Positions 57,010 through 64,000 of a stretch of 64,000 nt of DNA are shown here, in pieces. The DNA is taken from contig QQUA01000015.1 in assembly GCA_008501825.1 (NCBI GenBank), forward strand, positions 29,864-93,863, read 5' to 3'. Below the pieces are notes generated by a model. It was not told where the DNA came from, made no database searches, and worked only from the letters and a program-made list of their open reading frames with translations. This DNA comes from Planctomycetota bacterium (GTDB lineage Bacteria > Planctomycetota > UBA1135). Position 1 is the stretch's first letter; every line of letters starts with the position of its first letter. The translations under genes and the position numbers were made by a program.

Positions 57010-58164
57010 TCAGCGACTCTCCATGGCTCGCTTGTAGGCCTTGAGGTGAGCCTTGGCCGAAGACTCCCAGGTAAAGGTCGCCGCCCGAGCTAGACCGGCT
57101 TGTACCAAGGCGTCCCGCTCCGGTCCGGGAGTGGCGGCCTTCAGGATGCCGTCGGCAATGGCTTCCGGGTCCCGGGGTTGCACCAGAATGGCCGCTTCAC
57201 CGCCGACTTCAGGTAGCGAGCAAGCGTCGGCGGCCACCACCGGGGCGCCGCAGGCCATGGCTTCGATGACCGGAATCCCAAAACCCTCCAAGAAGGAGAC
57301 CAGGCAGAAGGCGGCGCAATTGCCGTACAGGCGAGGGATGTCCTCTTCATCGACGAAGCCGGTTTGCAGCACCCCGAGGTCTTCTCCTCGAGCCACGATT
57401 CGCTGCCACATCTCTTGGTAGAGCCAGCCTTTGGAGCCGGCCAACACCAACTGACCGGAGAAGCCGTCCTTGCGCAGCCTTTGAAAGGCGGAGCAAAGGC
57501 CTTCGATGTTCTTGTTCGGCTGCAAGGTGCCGAGGTAGAGCAGATAACCGGGATCGATGTCATAGCGCTCTTTCAAGCGCTTCAAATCGGCTTCCGGGTC
57601 GGCCGGCGGCTTCAGGCCTTCGGGGATGCCGTGGTAAATCGCCTCCACCCGTTCCGGGTCGATGCCAAGGCGATTGACGATGTCCATGCGGGAAAATTCC
57701 GACACCGTGATGACCCGGTGGGCTCGGCGGGCACTCACCGGCACGGTGGCGTTGAGTTCGGCCACCCAATCCGCCGGCAAGCCTTCCGGGCTTCGCAAAA
57801 AGGCCAGGTCGTGAATGGTGACCACCCGAGCCGATCGCCGGCTGGGCGGGATGCGATCGAAAGGACCGTGAAAAACGTCGTGATTGCCGCCGGTCCATTC
57901 CACCGGAGCCCGCATTGCCCGAAGCAACTTGGGATGAATCCGGCTGAATACGTAAGGAGGGTGGCCGGCCAGGGCCACGGTTTCCTCCATCCGGGGCAGA
58001 TGATGGCGGCGGAAAAAGTTGAAATAGAGTTTCAACTCGGTTTCCGAGTCGAATTCCGCCAAAGGCCCGGGCAGGTGTCTTAACAACTCCACGCCGTAGC
58101 GGTAGGCGCCGCCCTTGTGGTAGCCGGTCAAAGCCAAAGCCGTGGCGTCGAAAAGAATCCTCAT
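57010..58164 (-). CDS. Glycosyltransferase family 4
   Basis: From the ATG at 58164 (MRILFDATALALTGYHKGG) the product is 384 residues; the ATG overlaps the previous stop (ATGA), which decides the start. GT-B signature: YLLYLGTLQPNKNIEGL (~200) and FLEGFGIPVIEAMACGAPVV (E-x7-E near 290). It most resembles mannosyl/rhamnosyl transferases of exopolysaccharide loci, without proof of the sugar. Confidence 0.87.
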   Translation of the reverse strand: MRILFDATALALTGYHKGGAYRYGVELLRHLPGPLAEFDSETELKLYFNFFRRHHLPRMEETVALAGHPPYVFSRIHPKLLRAMRAPVEWTGGNHDVFHGPFDRIPPSRRSARVVTIHDLAFLRSPEGLPADWVAELNATVPVSARRAHRVITVSEFSRMDIVNRLGIDPERVEAIYHGIPEGLKPPADPEADLKRLKERYDIDPGYLLYLGTLQPNKNIEGLCSAFQRLRKDGFSGQLVLAGSKGWLYQEMWQRIVARGEDLGVLQTGFVDEEDIPRLYGNCAAFCLVSFLEGFGIPVIEAMACGAPVVAADACSLPEVGGEAAILVQPRDPEAIADGILKAATPGPERDALVQAGLARAATFTWESSAKAHLKAYKRAMESR

Positions 58165-59336
58165 CGGGAAAGTTGCTGGGCTTGCCGGTAGGCGTCGAGG
58201 GTGTCTTTGGCGCAACGCTGCCAGGTGAAGGGTTCGGACCGTTCCAGCCCGCGACGGCGGAGATCTTCCCAAAGCGCATCGTCGCCGTCGATGCTTAAAA
58301 GCCGTTCCGCAAGGCCGTCGACGTCATCGGGGTCGAACAGGGATGCGGCTCCGCCGGCGACTTCCGGCAAAGCTCCTCGATCGGAGCAAAGGACCGGCGT
58401 GCCGGCGGCCATCGCCTCCACCACCGGAATGCCGAAGCCCTCGTAGCGGGAAGGCAGGACCAGGCAGCGGGCCCCGGCCACCAGGAAGGGGAGGTCCTTT
58501 TGGTCGATGAAACCGGTGAACTGCACCCGCTCGGCCAAGCGCGGGTCGCCGTCTACTTTGGCTTGCACCATCTCCGAGCCGAAACCGGCCCGGCCGGCGA
58601 CCACCAAGTCGGCCTGCGTGCCGGAATCCAAGGCCTTGGAAAAGGCGTCCAGGAGGACGCCAAGGTTCTTTTTCGGTTCCACCGAGCCCACGAACAAGAA
58701 GTAGCGCTTGTTTCGAAGGCTGAGCTTGCCAGCGATCTCGGCGATCCGGTCTTCCTGCCCCAAAGCCAGGCGGAATCCTTCCGTCACCCCGACCAACATG
58801 GTGGCGGTCCTTCCCCGCGGAACTCCGTAGTGTTTACAGAGTTGGTCTCGGGTGTGTTCCGAGTTGCAAAGCCACAAAGTCGCCCGTTCCACCAGGTCTT
58901 GAGTCCCTTTTTCCAGCCGATCCACCCATTCCGGCCGCAAATATTGGGGATAAAGCCGATACATAACGTCGTGAAAGGTCACCACGATCTTGCCGGAAGT
59001 CGGCAGCTTCCATACCGGTTCGGAAATGTGCAGCAGGTCGTGATTGCCGGCGAACCATTCGCTGCGGGCTCCCAGGCGACCCATGCCCTCAGCCCACTGC
59101 GGGGCCATCCACCAATGACGCAGGGTGGCGCCTAGGCGGCGGTACTTCTCCAAGTGATGGGCATGCTTTGGATTGAGAAAGGCGCTGAACAGCACGTATT
59201 CCAGCCCATCGCCGGAATCGGAGAGCGCTTCCTGGTTTTGCCGGAGCAACTCCAAGACCAGGTTTTGCCATAGAGCGTCGATGCCCCCGCTGTCGTGAAC
59301 TCGGACCAATCGACAGGCTTCAAGGAGGATTTTCAC
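58161..59336 (-). CDS. Glycosyltransferase family 4
   Basis: The 391-residue GT-B enzyme has KILLEACRLVRVHDSGGIDAL at the N-terminus, YFLFVGSVEPKKNLGVLLDA (~215) and SRYEGFGIPVVEAMAAGTPV (~300) with the donor-binding Glu pair. It overlaps its neighbours by four bases on both sides. It is close in sequence to the enzyme at 57010-58164 (shared IPVVEAMA/IPVIEAMA and AALPEV-type blocks), so the two may be duplicates with different linkages. Confidence 0.87.
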   Translation of the reverse strand: MKILLEACRLVRVHDSGGIDALWQNLVLELLRQNQEALSDSGDGLEYVLFSAFLNPKHAHHLEKYRRLGATLRHWWMAPQWAEGMGRLGARSEWFAGNHDLLHISEPVWKLPTSGKIVVTFHDVMYRLYPQYLRPEWVDRLEKGTQDLVERATLWLCNSEHTRDQLCKHYGVPRGRTATMLVGVTEGFRLALGQEDRIAEIAGKLSLRNKRYFLFVGSVEPKKNLGVLLDAFSKALDSGTQADLVVAGRAGFGSEMVQAKVDGDPRLAERVQFTGFIDQKDLPFLVAGARCLVLPSRYEGFGIPVVEAMAAGTPVLCSDRGALPEVAGGAASLFDPDDVDGLAERLLSIDGDDALWEDLRRRGLERSEPFTWQRCAKDTLDAYRQAQQLSR

Positions 59337-60475
59337 AACGCCAGGTCCTTGTAATGCTGGTGGACGGCGTCCCAGTGGTGAGTGGGATCAAAGTTATGAC
59401 GGACCCAGGCCTGCATAGCCTGCCCGCGATCGGCCAGCGCCTGAGGGTTTTCGGCAGCTTCTTCGAATACTTTGGCCAGAGCCTGCGGATCCTCGTTGGC
59501 AAAAGTCCAGCCGCGGCTCGGAGGTTCGATCAACTCCGGAACCCCGCCGGCGTGAGAAGCCACCGACGGCCGGCCTCGGGCGCCGGATTCCAACACGGTC
59601 AGGGGAGAATTTTCCGGCACTCTGGACGGCAGCACCTGCAAGTTCGCCCTTTGGTAGGCGTCTTCCATGGCCTGACCCTTTAAATAACCCAGAAACCGCA
59701 CCCGGGAATCCAAACCTAGCTCTTGGACCTGGGCTTGTAGGGCGTCGTTTTGGTCGCCTTCTCCGGCAATGTCCAATTGGGCCTGTTTCGCTTTCCCGTC
59801 GGCCAAAGCTAGAGCCTGCAAAAGGACGTCCACCCCCTTGGATCGGTATAGGGTGCCGGCAAAGAACAACTTCAGGGGAAGAGGCGGCAAAGGGCTTGCC
59901 TCCGCCCTGGCTATGGGAAGCCGAAGGACTTCACTTTTTTCGGCGGGAAAGGCGACTCCTTGTCGCAGTGCCTCGGTGGGACAGAGAAAGCGATCGACGT
60001 GCTGAAAGGCCAGCCGCCTGGATTTGCTTAGAGAGCGCTGGTCCAACCATTGTTTGGCTTTGCCGGACCAACCTTGTCGGGGCAAACCGTGGGGATTCGG
60101 ATCACTCAAGCTGAAATCGTGGACCGTCATCAATACTGGAACTCCGGATTTGCCGGCGGAGGGAAACAAAGTGCTCCGGAAAGCGGCGACGTTTTGTAAA
60201 TGGATCAAGTCCGGCTTCACTTCGGAAATGAAATTTCGGAAGTGATCGGCCAAAGGTTTGTGGAAGTGGTGAAAGTCGCGACGTCGTTTCCAAGCGGAAT
60301 CCGGCCAAACATAAGGGAAGTAGTCGCATTGCCGGCATAGCTCCACTCCCGGGCGGTCCAGGGAATAAAGCCAGTTTTCCACACCCCGGCTTTGCATCTC
60401 AGGGAGCAAGCGCCGCAAATAAACCGTGGCTCCACCCAGAATGTGGGGGGAATCATGCAAGTGCAAGACTTTCAC
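59333..60475 (-). CDS. Glycosyltransferase family 4, first gene of the exopolysaccharide operon
   Basis: The 380-residue GT-B enzyme has VLHLHDSPHILGGATVYLRR (acceptor-side glycine loop) and KLFFAGTLYRSKGVDVLLQA (~190). VLPSRVPENSPLTVLESGARGRPSV (~280) supplies the donor-site Glu. It is the first gene of the nine-kilobase unit; its promoter should lie in the 533-bp gap up to 61008. The acceptor may be an undecaprenyl-linked sugar, but no initiating transferase is in view. Confidence 0.87.
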   Translation of the reverse strand: MKVLHLHDSPHILGGATVYLRRLLPEMQSRGVENWLYSLDRPGVELCRQCDYFPYVWPDSAWKRRRDFHHFHKPLADHFRNFISEVKPDLIHLQNVAAFRSTLFPSAGKSGVPVLMTVHDFSLSDPNPHGLPRQGWSGKAKQWLDQRSLSKSRRLAFQHVDRFLCPTEALRQGVAFPAEKSEVLRLPIARAEASPLPPLPLKLFFAGTLYRSKGVDVLLQALALADGKAKQAQLDIAGEGDQNDALQAQVQELGLDSRVRFLGYLKGQAMEDAYQRANLQVLPSRVPENSPLTVLESGARGRPSVASHAGGVPELIEPPSRGWTFANEDPQALAKVFEEAAENPQALADRGQAMQAWVRHNFDPTHHWDAVHQHYKDLAL

Positions 60476-61008
60476 CGGACTACTTTTCCGCCAACAGGGG
60501 GGGGATGGGAAGAATGGTTTTGGAGTTTGCCCAACCCCTTTCCGCCCTGCAAGTTTGGGCGAAAAGGGGAGAAACCCCCCTTTAAAGGCTGTTTTCGGCC
60601 ACGAATCGCCAATCTTGACCGTTTTTTTGGTTAAAAAGCCAATCTTGGGTGATTTTTCTAAGTCTTTGATTCTTAATCCTTTAAGTATTGAATTCGGGGT
60701 CGGTCCCCAGGCTTCTCCGAATTAGGGGGTAAAGATTTTGCGCCAGAGTCGATGGTTCACCTATGAGATTCCGCTCTAAATCCTTGAGCAGAATCGAAAG
60801 TTGGGATTTTGTCAAAAATTGGCTTGCCCAACGTTGCCGCTACGGCAAAATATTCGGCCAAATTTCGCAAGCTTCCCATGAAGTTGCGAAAAGGTCGGAT
60901 AAACCCAAGTTGCTTGGTTCTGGAAGCGAAGAGTCAAGTAACAACCCACGCCCATGTAGCAGCGGATTCCCGCTGCGTTTCAGGGCACCTTAGGAGGAAG
61001 TTTCGGAG
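60476..61008. other. Divergent intergenic region, no gene seen
   Basis: This 533-bp region lies between the exopolysaccharide operon (leftwards) and the porin (rightwards). It contains two direct copies of GCCAATCTTG (60608-60617 and 60638-60647), T-rich stretches, and two small stems: TTGCCG/CGGCAA (60834-60848) and GCAGCGG/CCGCTGC (60959-60976). Both promoters must lie here, but I could not place them with confidence. Confidence 0.5.
60992..61008 (+). promoter_or_regulatory. Strong ribosome binding site of the porin gene
   Basis: AGGAGGA at 60992-60998 lies ten bases before the ATG at 61009, with a second GGAG directly before it. This is the clearest Shine-Dalgarno I noted in the window and fits an abundantly made outer-membrane protein. 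Confidence 0.7.
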
Positions 61009-62331
61009 ATGAAGTTGCGCTTGCATCTGTTGGCATTCGCTGCCATCGCCACGGGCGCGCCTGCTCTCGCACAGGACACGACCGACAGCCTTGAGCGCGC
61101 CTTGGCTGACTTGAATAGCGGGCTGGTCGTCCCGCAAGGTACAAATACCGTCCGTGCGGATCGCTCGACGAGCCTTGGCATTTCCGGGGAAGCCCGGATT
61201 CGCAACACTTGGATTAACCCGTCCGGTGCTGCCAGTGACCAGAAGAACGTTGATGCTCGCCTACATCTGAATTTCGATTTCGATGTAAACGAAGGCGCCA
61301 GCGCTCACGTTCAACTTAATGCCCATGAGAACTGGGGTAACCCCGGGATTGGGCCCAACGTTGCTACCGGAGAAGGAGCTCCGATTCCTGGCGGTGGCAA
61401 CTTAAACGCCGGTTCCATTAACGAAGCCTACTTCAGCGCCAACGACCTGTTCGGCGATGGAGGCACCTTTACTGCCGGTCGTAAGCGCTACACGATCGGT
61501 GCCGGCCGCATTCTGGCCAGCGACGATTGGAACCAGCTTCCGGCCTCCTACTCCGGTGTGTGGTACGCCCACCCGGCCGAAGGCTGGAATGTCAATGTCT
61601 TCATGATCACCGACTTCTTTAACGCCGCCGGCGTTAATGGTCCCTTCTTCGGCACCGGAGACACCGATCTCTGGGGTGGTCATTTCACTTGGGAAACCGG
61701 TGAGCTTCCGGGCGTCGGCGTCTTGAGCTTCACTCCCTACGTTCTGCGTCTGACGACCCAGGGCGTGGCGACCGGCACCACCATGTGGTACGGCGCCATG
61801 GTGAGTGGCGAAGTCGACATCGTCAGCTTCGACGGCGAATTAGTCTTCGTCGACAGCGATCGGAACCGCGCTCCCAGCACCAGTGACTTCAACGCCTGGG
61901 CTGTCGACGTCGACGTCGACCTGGGTGAATGGGCCTCGGATCTGCCCGGCAACGTCAGCCCCGTTCTGGAGCTGGGTGTCGCCCAAGCGGATGCGAACGG
62001 CGTGGCGGTCACTCCCGCCTACCACAACGTTGCCGGCATCTACGACGTGCAGCGTCGCGCAGGTGCTCCGGGTGTGTGGGGTGGTGCTGCCGACACTTGG
62101 CAGGCCGGCATCATGCTGGAGCCGATGGAGACTTGGGAAACCCGCTTCCAGTACATCCACTTTGACGACAGCACCGGCACCGGTGCCTTGGATGCGAGCG
62201 AAGTCGATGTCTCCGTCACCAAGCAGCTCAACTCCGGTGTGTCGATGTGGCTTGGATGGGCTTGGGTTGATTTCAACCAGCGCTCCTCCGACGCCTACAT
62301 CATCTACGCCAACATTTCCCTGCCCTTCTAA
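61009..62331 (+). CDS. Outer-membrane porin-like beta-barrel (alginate-export-type)
   Basis: The 440-residue product has a signal peptide (MKLRLHLLAFAAIATGAPALA). An N-terminal helical stretch (DSLERALADLNSGL) precedes a beta-barrel of alternating strands, with many Asp/Asn/Gly turns, aromatic belts and a C-terminal Phe (YANISLPF). The block FTAGRKRYTIGAGRILASDD resembles the strand set of alginate-export/porin-type proteins. Codon use is C-rich in third positions. With the strong ribosome site and tight terminator, this suggests high expression. The likely role is bulk diffusion or polysaccharide passage across the outer membrane. Confidence 0.82.
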   Translation: MKLRLHLLAFAAIATGAPALAQDTTDSLERALADLNSGLVVPQGTNTVRADRSTSLGISGEARIRNTWINPSGAASDQKNVDARLHLNFDFDVNEGASAHVQLNAHENWGNPGIGPNVATGEGAPIPGGGNLNAGSINEAYFSANDLFGDGGTFTAGRKRYTIGAGRILASDDWNQLPASYSGVWYAHPAEGWNVNVFMITDFFNAAGVNGPFFGTGDTDLWGGHFTWETGELPGVGVLSFTPYVLRLTTQGVATGTTMWYGAMVSGEVDIVSFDGELVFVDSDRNRAPSTSDFNAWAVDVDVDLGEWASDLPGNVSPVLELGVAQADANGVAVTPAYHNVAGIYDVQRRAGAPGVWGGAADTWQAGIMLEPMETWETRFQYIHFDDSTGTGALDASEVDVSVTKQLNSGVSMWLGWAWVDFNQRSSDAYIIYANISLPF

Positions 62332-62354
62332 GGTAGAAAGTAGTAGCGCTTCAG

Positions 62355-62393
62355 CCGGGGCGGTCTTTCGGGACCGCCCCGGTTCCTTTTTTT
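62355..62393 (+). terminator. Intrinsic terminator of the porin gene
   Basis: Perfect 11-bp stem CCGGGGCGGTC (62355-62365) with GACCGCCCCGG (62372-62382), six-base loop, followed by TTCCTTTTTTT. It is the most canonical terminator in the window and ends 12 bases before the next gene. Confidence 0.92.
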
Positions 62394-62404
62394 GACGGGT
62401 AATC

Positions 62405-63373
62405 ATGACCCTGTACCACAAGCTCCCGCCCGGTCCCTTGGACATCGTCGGCGACGTCCATGGTGAGTTCCCCGCACTGCAGGCCTTGATGGATCATCTC
62501 GGCTACGACGAGGAAGGTCTGCATCCGCAAAACCGGAAATTGGTGTTCGTCGGGGATCTAATCGATCGTGGGCCCGACAGTTTGGCGGTGGTCTATGCGG
62601 TTCGGGCCATGTGGGAAGCCGGCCGGGCTTTCGCCGTCCTCGGCAATCATGAGTTGAACCTTTTGTTGGGAAGGCTGCGCTCGGGCAATCAATGGTTTCA
62701 CGGCGAACCGGAGCACATGCCTGACGGCCGGCTGTTGGAACAACGTCTGGCCGGGGAAACCGATCGCGACGAATGCCTTTCCTTTTTTCGGCGCTTGCCT
62801 TTGGTATTGGAGCGGCGCGATCTGAGAGTGGTCCATGCCTGCTGGGATCAAGCCTCGGTGGATCGATTGAAAAAGGTGGAGGACGCCGTTTCGGTCCACG
62901 AGCAGATTGAGGACCAGTTGGTGGGGGAAGTGGAGGGGCGGAAAGCCCGTCAATCCCTGGAGCAGCAACTGCGGTTACAAAACCTGAACCCAGTCCGAGT
63001 CTTAACTTCCGGATTGGAGGAAGCCTGTCAGGAGCCCTTTATGGCCGGAGGCAGTTTGCGCCGCCAGCAGCGAAGCCGGTGGTGGTGCGATTATCAAGAT
63101 CCTCAAACCGTGGTGTTCGGCCATTACTGGAGATCCAAAACCAATCACATCCACTTTCAAAAGGGTCCCGATCTCTTTGCCGACGAGCCGGCGCTCGAAC
63201 CGCTGGGACCCAACGGCAACGCCTGGTGCGTGGATTACTCCATGGGCTTTCGCAGCCGTTTGCAACTGAAAGGCGACTCCACCGAAGCGGTAGGTCTGGC
63301 TGCCTTGCGTTATCCGGAAAAGGAGTTGGTGTTTGCGCCGGAAGCCCTACCCCAGAAAAGGGTTGGCGAATAG
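62405..63373 (+). CDS. Calcineurin-like metallophosphatase (PrpE/ApaH-like)
   Basis: The 322-residue product has the complete phosphoesterase motif ladder: IVGDVHGEFPAL (~15), FVGDLIDRGPDS (~50), VLGNHELNLLL (~80) and late His residues in VVHACWDQ (~140) and VFGHYWRSK (~240). Together these bind two metals. The order matches bacterial protein Ser/Thr phosphatases and Ap4A hydrolases. It is cytoplasmic and could counter the two Ser/Thr kinases in this window or hydrolyse dinucleotides; sequence alone does not decide. Confidence 0.88.
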   Translation: MTLYHKLPPGPLDIVGDVHGEFPALQALMDHLGYDEEGLHPQNRKLVFVGDLIDRGPDSLAVVYAVRAMWEAGRAFAVLGNHELNLLLGRLRSGNQWFHGEPEHMPDGRLLEQRLAGETDRDECLSFFRRLPLVLERRDLRVVHACWDQASVDRLKKVEDAVSVHEQIEDQLVGEVEGRKARQSLEQQLRLQNLNPVRVLTSGLEEACQEPFMAGGSLRRQQRSRWWCDYQDPQTVVFGHYWRSKTNHIHFQKGPDLFADEPALEPLGPNGNAWCVDYSMGFRSRLQLKGDSTEAVGLAALRYPEKELVFAPEALPQKRVGE

Positions 63374-63950
63374 TCACCGTTGATGTGCCACAGTCCTATT
63401 AATTGATGTAGGCTTTCTTGCATCCGACTTTGCGGCTCAGAAAGTCTTCACAAAGACTCCCGCCTAGGAGCGAAGCTTTAGCAGCCAGTTTCCTGGCTAC
63501 GTCGATCTAGGATAGAGTTGGCAGAGACTTTCTTGAGGATATCGAAGTAAACCACTCCGGCATTGGGATACCTTGGCTTTGCGGTAAGCTTGCGCATCAG
63601 AGTCACTTATCCAGCATATGGCAATGACCCGCTAAGCCATTGGGGCCCGAATGGGGCTGAATAGCCTCCTCGGAGAGGAAGCTCGTTAACGAGATTGGGT
63701 CTTCGAATATTGAATGGGAGGAAAGGTAAAACTACAATCAGTAGCGGATCAAAATGGGGGTTATGAAATCTGCTTGGCCATCTCCCATAGGTAGCAATCG
63801 TGAAGAGGAAAATTCTGACCTCTCTCGTGATAAAGTATTCCTCGAATTTGCTCTAGCTCGCGGACGTTGTTTTGTAATCGTCCGGTCTCCCCATCTTTCT
63901 GTGCTCGCCCCCGTCTGTCATGATTCAATCTCCTCTGGAAAGAAAGCATC
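63374..63950. other. Structured intergenic region without an assigned gene
   Basis: This ~577-bp, AT-richer stretch contains several stems: AGTCTT/AAGACT (63443-63458), AGCCAG/CTGGCT (63483-63498), and the perfect palindrome CTCGTTAACGAG (63682-63693). A 39-codon minus-strand frame (63478-63597) and a 78-codon plus-strand frame (63754-63990) exist, but neither is clearly protein-like. The region may hold an unrecognised small RNA, a decayed gene or only a long promoter region for the gene that starts near 63951. Confidence 0.4.
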
Positions 63951-64000
63951 ATGGAATCAGACCAAACGCCGTCCCGGGCTGAAGCAATGAAGGCCCTTCT
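63951..64000 (+). CDS. Possible start of a gene cut by the window end
   Basis: An ATG at 63951 opens MESDQTPSRAEAMKAL and runs off the window. GGAAAG lies ~9 bases upstream. Sixteen residues are too few to identify a family; it could be chance. Confidence 0.3.
   Translation, partial: MESDQTPSRAEAMKAL

Noticed and set aside
60608..60647. Two direct copies of GCCAATCTTG
   Set aside because: Only two 10-bp copies in an AT-rich spacer; could be chance, so listed only within the intergenic entry.
63470..63500. Possible tmRNA tag-like segment (GCTTTAGCAGCC)
   Set aside because: Resembles the end of the proteolysis-tag reading frame, but no tmRNA acceptor stem, T-loop or 5' start was found around it.
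63754..63990. 78-codon plus-strand frame near the window end
   Set aside because: No convincing ribosome site, no recognisable domain, and it overlaps the alternative start at 63951 in another frame; not reported as a gene.

Overview
The window reads as chromosomal DNA of a heterotrophic Gram-negative bacterium, most likely a member of the Planctomycetota. This is an inference from content. It has FG-GAP beta-propeller proteins, DUF1570 metallopeptidase-like domains, an ECF sigma factor coupled to a TPR-bearing Ser/Thr kinase, a second such kinase, TMTC-like membrane/TPR proteins, two outer-membrane porins and many secreted proteins. GC content is moderate to high over most of the window. It is visibly lower in the first ~1.2 kb, at 20.0-24.2 kb and in the last ~0.6 kb. 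I saw no rRNA, tRNA, CRISPR array, insertion sequence or prophage.

Layout. 0-5.4 kb: a partial secreted protein, an FG-GAP protein, an OprB-like porin with a perfect inverted repeat upstream, an HtrA protease and a DUF4863 cupin-like protein. 5.4-9.7 kb: a tandem pair of paralogous multi-spanning TPR proteins of TMTC/GT-C type. 9.7-13.5 kb: a RecD2 helicase, a hidden rpsU gene (TTG start) with a strong terminator, and an RluA-type pseudouridine synthase. 13.5-20 kb: a large FG-GAP plus double-DUF1570 protein, an unknown protein, an alpha/beta hydrolase, a hot-dog thioesterase and a Cj0069-type ATP-grasp-like protein. 20.0-24.3 kb: a low-GC three-gene set in which two diverged paralogous secreted proteins flank a membrane-anchored protein.

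24.3-36 kb is a complete L-arabinan/L-arabinose utilisation locus. A secreted GH51 arabinofuranosidase is divergent from an operon of SSS transporter, ROK regulator, araB, araD, a fucose-isomerase-type arabinose isomerase and a secreted GH127 beta-L-arabinofuranosidase. Extracellular release, uptake and conversion to D-xylulose-5-phosphate are all encoded side by side.

36-52.9 kb: an ECF sigma/kinase couple, a right-handed beta-helix protein, an operon of radical SAM protein, lipoprotein and membrane phosphatase, a DUF1579 duplication, ispG preceded by a very strong hairpin, a PRMT-like methyltransferase, a second kinase, a zinc-ribbon membrane protein and a methyltransferase. 52.9-60.5 kb: a tightly overlapping minus-strand exopolysaccharide operon of five glycosyltransferases, a Wzz-like protein and two small membrane proteins. 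61-63.4 kb: an abundant-looking porin with a textbook terminator, and a calcineurin-like phosphatase. The last ~600 bp hold structured, unassigned sequence and perhaps the start of another gene.

Features deserving most attention are the 20-24 kb secreted trio, the bacterial PRMT-like enzyme with intact double-E and THW motifs, the double peptidase-like FG-GAP protein, the kinase with HLD and DWG substitutions, and the hairpin next to the ispG start.
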